This document shows, piece after piece, positions 43,062 to 51,882 of a DNA stretch of 64,000 nt; the first letter of the stretch is position 1; each line of letters begins with the position of its first letter. The stretch lies in contig NZ_PYBW01000070.1 of assembly GCF_003205575.1 (NCBI RefSeq), forward strand, positions 21,334-85,333. Direction: 5' to 3'. A program made the position numbers and the translations under genes. Below the pieces are notes generated by a model, which was not told the DNA's origin, did no database searches, and was given only the letters and a program-made list of their open reading frames with translations. Origin of the DNA: Streptomyces tateyamensis. GTDB taxonomy: Bacteria; Actinomycetota; Actinomycetes; Streptomycetales; Streptomycetaceae.

Positions 43062-43772
43062 TCAGCCGCTCTGACGGGACGGTTCCCAGACCGAGCAGTC
43101 GTGTGCGAAGAGCACGCGTCGCGGGTCGAAGTCGGCGAGCCGCTCCAGCCACGGCTGGTAGGTCGGAAGCGGCTGTTCCAGGCCCTGCAGCGTGGCGTGG
43201 CGGGAGAGCTGGTCCGAAGCGAACTGCGACGCGAAGTCGTATGCCTGGCCGGCCAGGACCATCGTCCCGTCGCTCTTGCTGACCACCAGCGACTGGTGTC
43301 CTTCGGTATGCCCGGGGGTCGGGACGATCCGGACTCCCGGCCAGACCTCGGCCTCGCCGGTGATCTGCTCGTAGGTCGCACCGGGGAAGTCGATGAGTTC
43401 GTCGATCGTGTAGTCACCCTGGCGAGCGGTGGCCAGCTCCACGGCCTGCACCAGGATCGGCTTGCCGGCCAGCGAAGGGTTCCCGCCGCAGTGGTCGAAG
43501 TGAAGGTGGCAGTTCACGACCAGCGAGACATCCGCGAGGGTGACGCCGACCGCCGCGAGGGCGCCTTCCAGCGGCCGCCGTTGGGGGCGGTAATGGGCCT
43601 CGGTCTCAGGATCGGCGGCTCCCACACCGGTGTCGAACAGGATCAGCCCTTCATCCCGCCGCACCAGGTACGCGAGCACGGGTTCAACCCGCGGGTGCGG
43701 GCCCCCGGTCTCGGATGCGGGTCGGACGAAGTACCCGAGGTCGAGTCGGTGTACCGCTGTGCTCTGCTCCAT
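43062..43772 (-). CDS. MBL-fold metallohydrolase, N-acyl homoserine lactonase-like
   Basis: A 236-residue metallo-beta-lactamase-fold hydrolase. Zinc ligands lie in NCHLHFDHCGG (HxHxDH, about 88-93), PTPGHTEGHQS and the late FAHDC. The position usually held by a bridging Asp reads LAGQA, as in many actinobacterial lactonase-like proteins, so metal binding may be altered. It could open lactone rings or hydrolyse another ester. The upstream gap 42832-43061 holds no gene that I can support. Confidence 0.82.
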   Translation of the reverse strand: MEQSTAVHRLDLGYFVRPASETGGPHPRVEPVLAYLVRRDEGLILFDTGVGAADPETEAHYRPQRRPLEGALAAVGVTLADVSLVVNCHLHFDHCGGNPSLAGKPILVQAVELATARQGDYTIDELIDFPGATYEQITGEAEVWPGVRIVPTPGHTEGHQSLVVSKSDGTMVLAGQAYDFASQFASDQLSRHATLQGLEQPLPTYQPWLERLADFDPRRVLFAHDCSVWEPSRQSG

Positions 43773-43859
43773 CCGGTCATTCTGGCGCGCTGGGGTGCTC
43801 TTTTCGCGGTGTCCACTGACAGCGGACGCGGCCGGTTCGCTCCCGCTGCTGCTTGAGCG

Positions 43860-44300
43860 TCAGTCCCGCCATCTGCCCCAGAACAGCCAGGTCAACCGCT
43901 CCGTGAAGTGCTGCCGCCAGAGCCACCACGGAAGCCGTCGGTGGGCAACGAAGGACCACAGGTCGTCATCGGCTTCGTTGCCACGCGGGCAGCTGCGCAG
44001 GAGGTCGAGAGACCGCTGATCGACGGTCCGGTGCAGACGGGCGACGTGGGCCAGAGCGATGACACCTTGGCGGCGGATCTCCGTATCCTGCGACTCCAGT
44101 GCTTTGCCCACTCGGGGCAGAATCGCTTCCGCGTCCGGGTGATTCAGGGCGAGAAAGATCACGGCCACTCCGACGAGCGGCTCGCCCCGGTCGAACGCGG
44201 CATCGACCTCCTCAGGCTGATCGGTCCAGCGCAACGTCGAGCCGTCCTGCCAGTTCAGGACAGGTGCCGGGCCGGCAGGGTCGCTCGCATCACGGTGCAC
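43860..44300 (-). CDS. small HEAT-like hypothetical protein
   Basis: A 146-residue soluble protein whose middle part looks like HEAT-type helical repeats (VGVAVIFLALNHPDAEAILP, then IRRQGVIALAHVARLH). It ends in a Trp-rich stretch (RLPWWLWRQHF and LTWLFWGRW). Proteins of this kind occur as single genes in streptomycete accessory regions, sometimes as immunity proteins; no toxin is next to it here. The GTG start at 44300 has a weak ribosome site. Confidence 0.55.
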   Translation of the reverse strand: MHRDASDPAGPAPVLNWQDGSTLRWTDQPEEVDAAFDRGEPLVGVAVIFLALNHPDAEAILPRVGKALESQDTEIRRQGVIALAHVARLHRTVDQRSLDLLRSCPRGNEADDDLWSFVAHRRLPWWLWRQHFTERLTWLFWGRWRD

Positions 44301-44330
44301 GGCCCGACCCTACCGAGCCGCCCCGAGGCG

Positions 44331-45179
44331 TCAAGGCCTCCATGACGGAGCGCGATCGCGGGCCCGGGTGGCTCGGCGCTCCCTGGCCTGTGCGAGCACT
44401 GCGGCTCTGGCTTCCTCCCCGGGATCGAATGGTGCGGGGGAGAAGCGGTTGCAGGCCCTGGCGTGGCGTTCCCAGCCGTCCTGCCAGAACTCGACCGTCC
44501 AGCCCGGCCACAACTCCGGTACCTGGTAGGCCTGGGGGGAGGAGCAGAGGGACCACCAGCCCAAGCGGCGGCGCTCCGGATCGAGGTGGATACCGGCGTT
44601 GGTGTGCAGTCGGCAGACTCCGTGCTCAGGCGCAGTCGCCAAGCGCTCGAGCAGGGACAGCCCCTCGCGGACGGGGTGGTCGAAAACGCCGGAGGCGACG
44701 TGGCAGCTGCCGGCGCTGACCGTGACCACCACGCCGTCCGGGTCGGGCCAGGCCAGGTCCTCGTCCTCGGGAGCGAGGAACGGGGCGACAGCGAGACCCG
44801 AGTCGCGGCACCGGACGTACTCCGGGTCCAGCCCGAGGTGCTCGCGCAGTTCGGCCGCGCCGTCGTACAGCCAGCGGACCTCCCAGCCCGGCCACGACGC
44901 TCGGATCAGCTCGAACATGGCTGAACGGTGGCGGAGTTCAGTGCTCGGCCCCTCCCAGGCGAAGAACAGGAGCAGCTTCCGACCGAGGTCGAGCAGTACC
45001 CCGCCCTGGGCCATGACGTCGTCCAACCACCAGCCGTCCTGGCGGAGTCCGGGAAGCATCGCGAGAACCGCCGCCGGCCCCTCCAGCAAGTCGAGGTCAA
45101 TGCCGACCGCCCAGCCGGTCCGGTACAGCTCATGTGTGCTGTCCTCGCGGACCACGATGACGTTGGCTCTGTCTCCCAT
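44331..45179 (-). CDS. hypothetical protein, MGDRANVIV family
   Basis: A 282-residue soluble protein. The start MGDRANVIVVREDSTHELY resembles a family of streptomycete proteins of unknown function that open with a short beta strand and a Tyr/Trp-rich region (TGWAVGIDLDLLEGP). Two Trp-rich repeats (WPGWEVRWLYDG and LWPGWTVEFWQDGW) suggest an internal duplication. No catalytic motif is visible. The ATG at 45179 gives the conserved-looking N-terminus; an upstream in-frame start at 45215 has no better ribosome site. It precedes the HEAT-like gene on the same strand. Confidence 0.55.
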   Translation of the reverse strand: MGDRANVIVVREDSTHELYRTGWAVGIDLDLLEGPAAVLAMLPGLRQDGWWLDDVMAQGGVLLDLGRKLLLFFAWEGPSTELRHRSAMFELIRASWPGWEVRWLYDGAAELREHLGLDPEYVRCRDSGLAVAPFLAPEDEDLAWPDPDGVVVTVSAGSCHVASGVFDHPVREGLSLLERLATAPEHGVCRLHTNAGIHLDPERRRLGWWSLCSSPQAYQVPELWPGWTVEFWQDGWERHARACNRFSPAPFDPGEEARAAVLAQARERRATRARDRAPSWRP

Positions 45180-45605
45180 GGGGTCAGGATGACCAGGTGG
45201 GGAGCGGTCGGCCAATCGTTTTCCGCCGAGTTGAGTTGCAGGTCATGAGCGGCATCACGGCCGTGTCGGTGAGAGACACGACTCCGGGGTCCACCCCGAA
45301 GCCGCCGTTGGCGACCTGGCCGCAGATCCTCCGCAGCGGTGGCGGCATCGGACACCGGCGTCATCGGGCTTCGGGCGGCGGCTCTTCCTATTGGGTGAGC
45401 AGGAGAAGAAGTGTGCCCAGGACCAGCGTTGCCGCGATCGAGACCGCATAGGCGTGCTGCGTGGGGGTCACGAGGCAGGTCGTGGCGGAGTACAAGGATT
45501 GACCGGCGGTCCGTCGAAGCGCCGGTGCGAGTGGGTCACCTCGGCGCAACGTGACTGCGGCGCCCACCGTCCGGTGGGCGCCGCAGTCATGCGATTCGAC
45601 TCTTC
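45180..45605. other. 425-base gap with a long hairpin and a possible tiny membrane ORF
   Basis: An 18-base-pair perfect stem (45552-45569 with 45572-45589) lies downstream of the secreted protein gene at 45606-46088 and should be its terminator. On the minus strand 45388-45500 could encode a short peptide ending in IAATLVLGTLLLLLTQ, a membrane-like helix, but no good start or ribosome site supports it. Nothing else is evident. Confidence 0.55.
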
Positions 45606-46088
45606 TCAGGTGCAGATCGGGGCGCTCTCGACGTCCCCGACGACCGTCTGGCCGCTGTTCGTCGCCCAGGCCCGGGCCCACCAGCAGCCCGCGGTGGTGT
45701 CGACGGAGCCGTTCGGCTGGGCGATGTAGTGCCAGTTGGAGTCGGGGCCGACGACCTGGCTCACGGCCGGGCCGTCCCAGCTGATCGGCGAGGTGGCGGT
45801 CTGCGACCAGCCCTGCTGCATGTAGAACCGGATGTCGGTCCGCGGCGAGTACACCGAGGCCTCGGCCTGCCAGACCCAGTCGTTGGCGCCGTCGTAGCCC
45901 CAGATGTAGTGGATGCACGGGTTGATGGCGATGCCGTCGTAGTTGGAGTAGTAGGCCCCGCCGGTGCGGCACATCGTGGTGGGCCAGGCCTGGGCGGCCG
46001 GGGCGGTGACGGCGGTGAAGGTGAGCATCGCGGCCACGGCGGCCAGTCCGGCGCCGAGGCGGGTGGTGGTGCGGCGGGTCAGCTTCAT
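45606..46088 (-). CDS. small secreted hypothetical protein
   Basis: A 160-residue exported protein with a signal peptide of about 33 residues (AGLAAVAAMLTFTAVTAPA, cleaved after AQA). The mature part is rich in Trp and Tyr (YYSNYDGIAI, WVWQAEASVY) and has four cysteines spaced for two disulphides. Similar small secreted proteins of unknown role are common in streptomycetes. The ATG at 46088 has AGGAG upstream. A strong hairpin follows. Confidence 0.7.
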   Translation of the reverse strand: MKLTRRTTTRLGAGLAAVAAMLTFTAVTAPAAQAWPTTMCRTGGAYYSNYDGIAINPCIHYIWGYDGANDWVWQAEASVYSPRTDIRFYMQQGWSQTATSPISWDGPAVSQVVGPDSNWHYIAQPNGSVDTTAGCWWARAWATNSGQTVVGDVESAPICT

Positions 46089-46513
46089 GGCGGTGTGCTC
46101 CTGTCGATGACGGCAAGTCAGATGGCGGATCAGTACGGGAAGCCGGTGACCGAGACCCCGTTGCCTGGACGGTGGCCGCACCCGCGTCGCGGAGAGGTTT
46201 TCGCGGGAACACCAGAAGCATCGCCCGCCTGCCGGGGCGCTGTCAGCGTCCGGGTCCTGGCACGTAGGTGCCTGGCGCGTAGCGGTCAGCTCGGGCGGTG
46301 CGCGATCATGGGCACGCTCTCCTCGTCGGTGGTCACCCAGCGGCTGTCGGCCCGCACCAGGCAGCAGGAGCTCGCCGCGCAGCGGGCGGACGCAACTCGA
46401 TCGCGATGCGCAAGGTGATGCGCACCGACCTCGGCCTCGCGCCCTGAGGACCCGCAGGAGCGCAATGCGTCCGGGCCACCCGGGGCGGAAACCCCAGTCA
46501 GTCTGACGCCACG
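46089..46513. other. 425-base gap with possible gene debris
   Basis: Holds the promoter region of the secreted protein gene. On the plus strand 46308-46418 encodes MGTLSSSVVTQRLSARTRQQ and a little more before an early stop, while another frame continues NSIAMRKVMRTDLGLAP to a stop at 46447. It could be the remnant of a frameshifted small gene; evidence is weak. Confidence 0.3.
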
Positions 46514-47965
46514 TCAGCCCAGCAGCCCGTCCATCCACTCCTCGATGTCCGCCACCGAGCGCGGCAGCGCGCCCGACATCAGCCGGGCGCCGTCCTCGGT
46601 GATCACCAGGTCGTCCTCGATCCGCACCCCGATGCCGCGCAGCTCGGGCGGCAGCGTGTCGTCGTCGGGCTGCAGGTACAGGCCGGGCTCGACGGTGAGC
46701 ACGTGGCCCGCCTCCAGCACCCCGTCCAGGTAGGTCTCGCTGCGCGCCTTGGCGCAGTCGTGCACGTCCATGCCGAGCATGTGGCCGCTGCTGCACAGGG
46801 TGTACCGCCGGTACAGCCCGGACTCGGTGGCCATCGCCTCGTCCGCCGAGACCCGCAGCACGCCCCAGTCGGCCAGGCCCTCGGCGATCACCCGCATGCC
46901 GGCCCGGTGGAAGTCGCGGAAGCTGGCGCCGGGCTTGAGCGCCGCGATTCCGGCGTCCTGGGCGGCCAGCACCAGCTCGTAGACGTCGCGCTGGACGGGG
47001 GAGAAGCGGCCGCTGAGCGGCAGGGTGCGGGTGATGTCGGCGGTGTAGAGGGTGTCGGTCTCCACGCCCGCGTCCAGCAGCAGCAGGTCGCCCCGGTCGA
47101 GCCGGCCGTCGTTGCGGATCCAGTGCAGCACGCCCGCGTGCGCACCGGAGGCGGCGATGGTCTCGTAGCCGGTCCCGTTGCCCTCGGCCCGCGCGCGCAG
47201 GTTGAAGACGCCCTCGACCCAGCGCTCGCCGCGCGGGTGGCGCAGCGCCTCGGGCAGCGCCCGGACCACGTCCGCGAAGCCGGCGGCGGTGTGGTCCACG
47301 GCGAGCTGCAACTGCTCGACCTCCCAGGCGTCCTTGACCAGGCGCAGCTCGCTGAGCACGGTGGCCAGCCCGTCGGAGAGGTTGAGCAGCGAGTCCACCA
47401 GCGGGTCGACCCCGGCCAGCACCCGCACCCCGGCGGCGGGTTGGGCACCGGTGAGCAGCTTCTCCAGGTCGTCCAGGTGCGCGGTGCGCACGCCCGTCAG
47501 CCGCTCGGCCTCGGCCAGGTCCGGCCGCCGCCCGACCCAGAACTCGCCGTACCGCCGGTCCCGGAAGAACTCGCCGTTGCCGCCGTCGCGCGGCGAGCGC
47601 GGCCGCAGGTAGAGCACCGGCTCGTGGCCCTCGGGTCCGCTGGGCTCCAGCACCAGCACGTGGCCCACCTGGTCCTCGCCGGTCAGCCCGGTCAGCCAGG
47701 CGTAGGCGGAGTGCGGGCGGAACCGGTAGTCGCAGTCGTTGCTGCGCACCTTCAGCCGGCCGGCCGGAACCACCAGGCGCTCGCCGGGAAAGGCGGCGGA
47801 GAGCCGGGTCCGACGCCCGGGCAGGGCGGCGTAGCCGGGCACCCGCTGCTCGGCCGGCAGCGGGGTGGGGGCCCAGTTGGTGCCCATGAAGGCGGACAGG
47901 GCGGCGGAGACGGGCAGGTCGTGGCTGCCGGTGTTCAGCGGCCTGGAGGCCTGGGAGGAGATCAT
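46514..47965 (-). CDS. pepP: Xaa-Pro aminopeptidase (aminopeptidase P, M24B)
   Basis: A 483-residue dinuclear metallopeptidase that removes the N-terminal residue from peptides with proline in position two. The N-terminal domain (to about 185) contains RSNDCDYRFRPHSAYAWLTG. The catalytic pita-bread domain has metal ligands Asp in LLLDAGVETDTLYTADITRT (read LLLDAGVETD and TADITRT), His in GHMLGMDVHD, Glu in LTVEPGLYLQ and Glu in GVRIEDDLVIT. The ATG at 47965 has AGGAGC upstream. It is divergent from a dipeptide transporter operon, consistent with hydrolysis of imported X-Pro peptides. Confidence 0.93.
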   Translation of the reverse strand: MISSQASRPLNTGSHDLPVSAALSAFMGTNWAPTPLPAEQRVPGYAALPGRRTRLSAAFPGERLVVPAGRLKVRSNDCDYRFRPHSAYAWLTGLTGEDQVGHVLVLEPSGPEGHEPVLYLRPRSPRDGGNGEFFRDRRYGEFWVGRRPDLAEAERLTGVRTAHLDDLEKLLTGAQPAAGVRVLAGVDPLVDSLLNLSDGLATVLSELRLVKDAWEVEQLQLAVDHTAAGFADVVRALPEALRHPRGERWVEGVFNLRARAEGNGTGYETIAASGAHAGVLHWIRNDGRLDRGDLLLLDAGVETDTLYTADITRTLPLSGRFSPVQRDVYELVLAAQDAGIAALKPGASFRDFHRAGMRVIAEGLADWGVLRVSADEAMATESGLYRRYTLCSSGHMLGMDVHDCAKARSETYLDGVLEAGHVLTVEPGLYLQPDDDTLPPELRGIGVRIEDDLVITEDGARLMSGALPRSVADIEEWMDGLLG

Positions 47966-48055
47966 GCGGGGCTCCTGAGCTGCAGCGATTTCTCTGGGTG
48001 CAGGGCGAGTTGACGGTCCGTTCGGACACAGGTGGGTAACGAGACCGGCAGTCTC

Positions 48056-48084
48056 TTGCTAGTGCAATTTCACATTACTATGTT
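48056..48084 (+). promoter_or_regulatory. dipeptide transporter promoter with ATTTCACA in the spacer
   Basis: TTGCTA (48056-48061) and TATGTT (48079-48084) are 17 bases apart. ATTTCACA (48067-48074) in the spacer equals eight bases of the operator dyad at 57949-57964, and GGGTCACAC follows at 48087-48095. The site is shared with the divergent aminopeptidase gene, so one regulator could control both. Confidence 0.5.
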
Positions 48085-48182
48085 ACGGGTCACACCTCAG
48101 AAGCGGCTAGTCCCAGCCCGGCACCGGTGCCACACCCCGGATCCACCCGTGGACACCCAGTCCTCCCAGCACGGAGTTGCAC

Positions 48183-49925
48183 ATGACCAGGCGTACCCAC
48201 GTCGCCCTCGCGGCGGCGATCACGGCGGCACTGACCCTCTCCCTCGGAGCGTGCACCAGCAGCAAGAGCGGCAGCGGCGACGGAAACGGTGACGGCAAGG
48301 GCATCACCACGGCCGGGAACGGGATCATCGGTGGCACGCCGGTCAAGGGCGGCACCCTGCACATCCTGTCCAACCAGGACATCTCCCAGCTCGACCCGGC
48401 GCGCAACTGGACCGAGCCCGAGATGGACTTCGGCATCCGGCTGCTCTACCGCACGCTGACCACCTTCAAGGCCGCGCCGGGCAAGGACGGCCTGCAGATC
48501 GTCGGCGACCTGGCCACCGACACCGGCCAGTCCAGCGACGGCGACAAGACCTGGACCTTCCACCTGAAGGACGGCGTCAAGTACGAGGACGGCACGCCGA
48601 TCGTCTCGCAGGACATCAAGTACAACGTCGAGCGCTCCTTCGACCCGGACCTGTCCGGCGGCCCGGACTACGCCAAGAACTACCTGGTCGCCCCGGCCGG
48701 CTACAAGGGCCCGCTGAAGGGTGCCGAACTCGGCAACGACTCGGTCGAGACCCCGGACGCGAAGACCATCGTCTTCCATCTCAAGCGCCCGGTGGCCGAG
48801 TTCGGCTACACCGTCACGCTGCCGACCTTCGCCCCGGTACCCAAGGCCCACGAGGGCGGCACCACCTACGGCAACCACGTCTTCTCCTCCGGCCCGTACA
48901 AGGTGGAGGCCTACGACCGCGGCAAGCAGCTGACCCTGGTCCGCAACACCAACTGGGACCAGTCCACCGACTCGGTCCGCAAGGCCTACCCGGACAAGAT
49001 CGTGATGGACCAGTCCGGCAGCCCGGAGGGCATCGCCGACCGCATGATCGCCAACCAGGGCGACGACCAGAGCGCGGTCATGTACGCCGACCTGTCGCAC
49101 GCCAAGGTCGCCGACGTGATCACCAACCCGGACGTCAAGGCCCGCCTGGTCAGCGAGAACGAGAACTGCACCGCCATGGTCACCATGGACACCCAGAAGG
49201 CGCCGTTCGACAACGTCAACGCCCGTCTCGCGGTCGAGTACGCGATCGACAAGGAGGCCTACCAGTCGGCCGCCGGCGGCCCGGCGCTGGCCGACTTCGC
49301 CACCACCTTCCTGCCGCCGGCGCTGACCGGCGGCACCGCGGTCGACCACTTCAAGATCCCGACCGCCGGTGACCCGGACAAGGCCAAGGCCTATCTGGCC
49401 AAGGCCGGCCTGCCGAACGGCTTCTCCACCGAGATCACCGTCTCGAACGGCGGGAAGGCCCAGGCCGAGGCGGTCCAGGCCGGGCTCAAGCGGGTCGGCA
49501 TCAACGTCACCATCAACGCGGTCGACGCGAGCGTGGCCACCTCCACCATCGGCGACAAGAACAAGCAGACCGGCCTGTCGCTCAACGGCTGGTGCCCGGA
49601 CTACCCGTCCGGCGCCACCTTCCTGCCGATGCTCTTCGACAGCCGGATCATCTCGGACACCGGCAACAGCGGGAACTCCAGCCGCCTGGCCGACCCGGCG
49701 GTGGACGCGGAGATGGACCGGATCGCGACCCTGACCGACTCGACCGCGGCCGACCAGGCCTGGAACGCGCTGGACGCCAAGATCATGGACGCGGCACCCG
49801 CGGTCCCGGTGACCTGGCAGAAGAAGCCGCTGCTGGTCGGCTCCAACGTGGCCGGCGCCTTCGGCAGCCCGATCTGGTCCGCGCAGATCGACTACGCCAC
49901 CGTCGGCCTCAAGTCCGTCAAGTAG
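48183..49925 (+). CDS. dipeptide/oligopeptide ABC transporter substrate-binding lipoprotein (SBP family 5)
   Basis: A 580-residue extracellular binding protein. The signal peptide ends in the lipobox LGAC (ITAALTLSLGACTSS). The family 5 signature is visible as GGTLHILSNQDISQLDPARN and WTFHLKDGVKYEDGTPI, with SSGPYKVEAYDRGKQLTL further on. It captures peptides and hands them to the two permeases. The ATG at 48183 has GGAG six bases upstream. It is first of five genes (binding protein, two permeases, two ATPases). Its gene is divergent from an Xaa-Pro aminopeptidase gene. Confidence 0.92.
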   Translation: MTRRTHVALAAAITAALTLSLGACTSSKSGSGDGNGDGKGITTAGNGIIGGTPVKGGTLHILSNQDISQLDPARNWTEPEMDFGIRLLYRTLTTFKAAPGKDGLQIVGDLATDTGQSSDGDKTWTFHLKDGVKYEDGTPIVSQDIKYNVERSFDPDLSGGPDYAKNYLVAPAGYKGPLKGAELGNDSVETPDAKTIVFHLKRPVAEFGYTVTLPTFAPVPKAHEGGTTYGNHVFSSGPYKVEAYDRGKQLTLVRNTNWDQSTDSVRKAYPDKIVMDQSGSPEGIADRMIANQGDDQSAVMYADLSHAKVADVITNPDVKARLVSENENCTAMVTMDTQKAPFDNVNARLAVEYAIDKEAYQSAAGGPALADFATTFLPPALTGGTAVDHFKIPTAGDPDKAKAYLAKAGLPNGFSTEITVSNGGKAQAEAVQAGLKRVGINVTINAVDASVATSTIGDKNKQTGLSLNGWCPDYPSGATFLPMLFDSRIISDTGNSGNSSRLADPAVDAEMDRIATLTDSTAADQAWNALDAKIMDAAPAVPVTWQKKPLLVGSNVAGAFGSPIWSAQIDYATVGLKSVK

Positions 49926-49945
49926 CCACGAGGGACTGCGAAAAG

Positions 49946-50896
49946 GTGACCACCACCGTTCCTGCCGTGCAGGAGCCGACCGAGCGTCAGGGCCAGGTCC
50001 CGGCCTCGCCCTGGCGCTCGGCCTGGCGCCGCCTGCGCCGCCGCCCGATCGCCCTGGTCGGCCTCGGCCTCATCGTCTTCTTCGTGCTGGCCGCGCTGCT
50101 GGCTCCGGTGCTGACCGCGATCTCCGGCCACGGGCCGACCGACACCGACAAGCTGGCCGTCGACCGCTTCCTGGGCGGCCTGCCCAAGGGCAGCCTCGGC
50201 GGGGTGAGTTCGCAGCACTGGCTGGGCGTCGAGCCGGGCCTGGGCCACGATATCTTCGCCCGGCTGCTCTACGGGGCCCAGATCTCGCTGCTGGTGGCGT
50301 TCAGTGCCGCACTGCTGATCACCGTGGTGGGTGTGGCGCTCGGCGTCACGGCCGGCTACTTCGGCGGCAAGGTCGACATGGTGATCAGCCGCTTCATGGA
50401 CATCATGATGTCCTTCCCGAGCCTGATCTTCATGATCGCGCTGCTCTCGGTGGCCAAGGACGTCAACCGGGTGCTGCTGCTGATCATCGTGATGTCGCTG
50501 TTCACCTGGCCCTACATCGCCCGGGTGATCCGCGGTCAGACGATCTCGCTCAAGCACCGCGAGTACGTCGAGGCGGCCCGGGCCGGCGGTACCAGCAGCA
50601 CCCGGATCGTGCTCACCGAGATCCTGCCCAACCTGACCAGCACGATCATCGTCTACATCACCCTGGCGATCCCGGGCCTGATCGGCTCCGAGGCGGGCCT
50701 GACCTACCTGGGCGTCGGCGTCCAGCCGCCCACCCCGTCCTGGGGCCAGATGATCGCCGACTCCGAGCTCTACTACAAGCTCGACCCGATGTTCTTCGTC
50801 CTGCCCTGCGCCTGCCTGTTCCTGGTGGTGCTCGGCTTCACCCTGCTCGGCGACGCGCTGCGCGACGTCCTGGACCCGAAGGGCGGCAACGGGTGA
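49946..50896 (+). CDS. dipeptide ABC transporter permease, DppC type
   Basis: A 316-residue membrane protein with six helices. The N-terminal RRLRRRPIALVGLGLIVFFV is the OppC/DppC start, HWLGVEPGLGHDIFARLLYGA the following periplasmic loop, and EYVEAARAGGTSSTRIVLTEILPN (read in parts) the EAA loop that contacts the ATPases. The GTG start is 20 bases after the binding protein stop. The stop overlaps the next permease start. Confidence 0.92.
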   Translation: MTTTVPAVQEPTERQGQVPASPWRSAWRRLRRRPIALVGLGLIVFFVLAALLAPVLTAISGHGPTDTDKLAVDRFLGGLPKGSLGGVSSQHWLGVEPGLGHDIFARLLYGAQISLLVAFSAALLITVVGVALGVTAGYFGGKVDMVISRFMDIMMSFPSLIFMIALLSVAKDVNRVLLLIIVMSLFTWPYIARVIRGQTISLKHREYVEAARAGGTSSTRIVLTEILPNLTSTIIVYITLAIPGLIGSEAGLTYLGVGVQPPTPSWGQMIADSELYYKLDPMFFVLPCACLFLVVLGFTLLGDALRDVLDPKGGNG

Positions 50897-51882
50897 TCGG
50901 CTACCTGATCCGCCGGCTCGCCGGAATCGCGCTCACCCTGCTGGTGATCTGCGCGGTCACCTTCACCATCTTCTACCTGCTGCCCTCCGACCCCGCGCAG
51001 GCGTTCTGCGGCAAGGACTGCACGCCGGACCGGGTGGCCGAGGTGCGCCGGCAGATGGGCCTGAACGCCCCGCTGATCGTGCAGTTCGGCCGCTACGTGC
51101 TGGCCATCTTCGCCGGCCGCACCATGGGTACCGGCAGCTACGCGGTGCACTGCGACTTCCCCTGCTTCGGCTACTCCTTCCAGACCGGCCTGCCGGTCTG
51201 GAACATGATCACCGACCGGCTGTCGGTCAGCATCTCGCTGGCCATCGGCTCGGCCGTGCTCTGGCTGGGCATGGGGCTGCTCACCGGCGTGGTCTCCGCG
51301 CTGCGCAAGAACAGCTGGGTGGACCGCACCCTGATGATCGGCACCATCGGCGCCGCCGCCATGCCGGTCTACTTCACCGCGATGCTGCTGCTCTACTTCT
51401 TCTGCGCGCAGACCAATCTGATCCCATACCCGCGCTACGTCGACTTCACCGCCGATCCGCTGGCCTGGTCGCAGAACATGCTGCTGCCCTGGCTCACCCT
51501 GGCGCTGGCCACCGCGGCCATGTACGCCCGGATGACCCGCAGTTCGGTGATCGAGACGCTCGGCGAGCCGTTCGTGCGCACCGCCAGGGCCAAGGGCCTG
51601 CGTGAGCGCCGGGTGGTCAGCAAGCACGGCCTGCGACCCGCGCTGACCCCGGTGGTCACCATGCTCGGCATGGACCTCGGCGGCCTGCTGGCCGGCGCCG
51701 TGATCACCGAGCAGCTGTTCGGACTGCCCGGGGTCGGCAAGCTGTTCGCCGACGCCCTGCACAAGTCCGACCAGCCGGTGGTCATGGGCGTCACGCTGGT
51801 CGCCTCCTTCTTCATCGTCACGTCCAACCTGGTGGTCGACGTGCTCTACGCCTGGATCGACCCGCGAGCGAGGCTGTCGTGA
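50893..51882 (+). CDS. dipeptide ABC transporter permease, DppB type
   Basis: A 329-residue membrane protein of the DppB/OppB class. The start GYLIRRLAGIALTLLVI and the conserved FYLLPSDPAQ are typical, as is the EAA loop FVRTARAKGLRERRV. A four-cysteine region (FCGKDCTP and HCDFPCFG) in the first outer loop is unusual and may form disulphides. GTGA overlaps at both ends couple it to the neighbours. Gene order C before B is reversed relative to E. coli dpp. Confidence 0.92.
   Translation: MIGYLIRRLAGIALTLLVICAVTFTIFYLLPSDPAQAFCGKDCTPDRVAEVRRQMGLNAPLIVQFGRYVLAIFAGRTMGTGSYAVHCDFPCFGYSFQTGLPVWNMITDRLSVSISLAIGSAVLWLGMGLLTGVVSALRKNSWVDRTLMIGTIGAAAMPVYFTAMLLLYFFCAQTNLIPYPRYVDFTADPLAWSQNMLLPWLTLALATAAMYARMTRSSVIETLGEPFVRTARAKGLRERRVVSKHGLRPALTPVVTMLGMDLGGLLAGAVITEQLFGLPGVGKLFADALHKSDQPVVMGVTLVASFFIVTSNLVVDVLYAWIDPRARLS

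Noticed and set aside
45388-45500. Tiny membrane peptide on the minus strand
   Set aside because: Hydrophobic end is suggestive, but there is no acceptable start codon with ribosome site.
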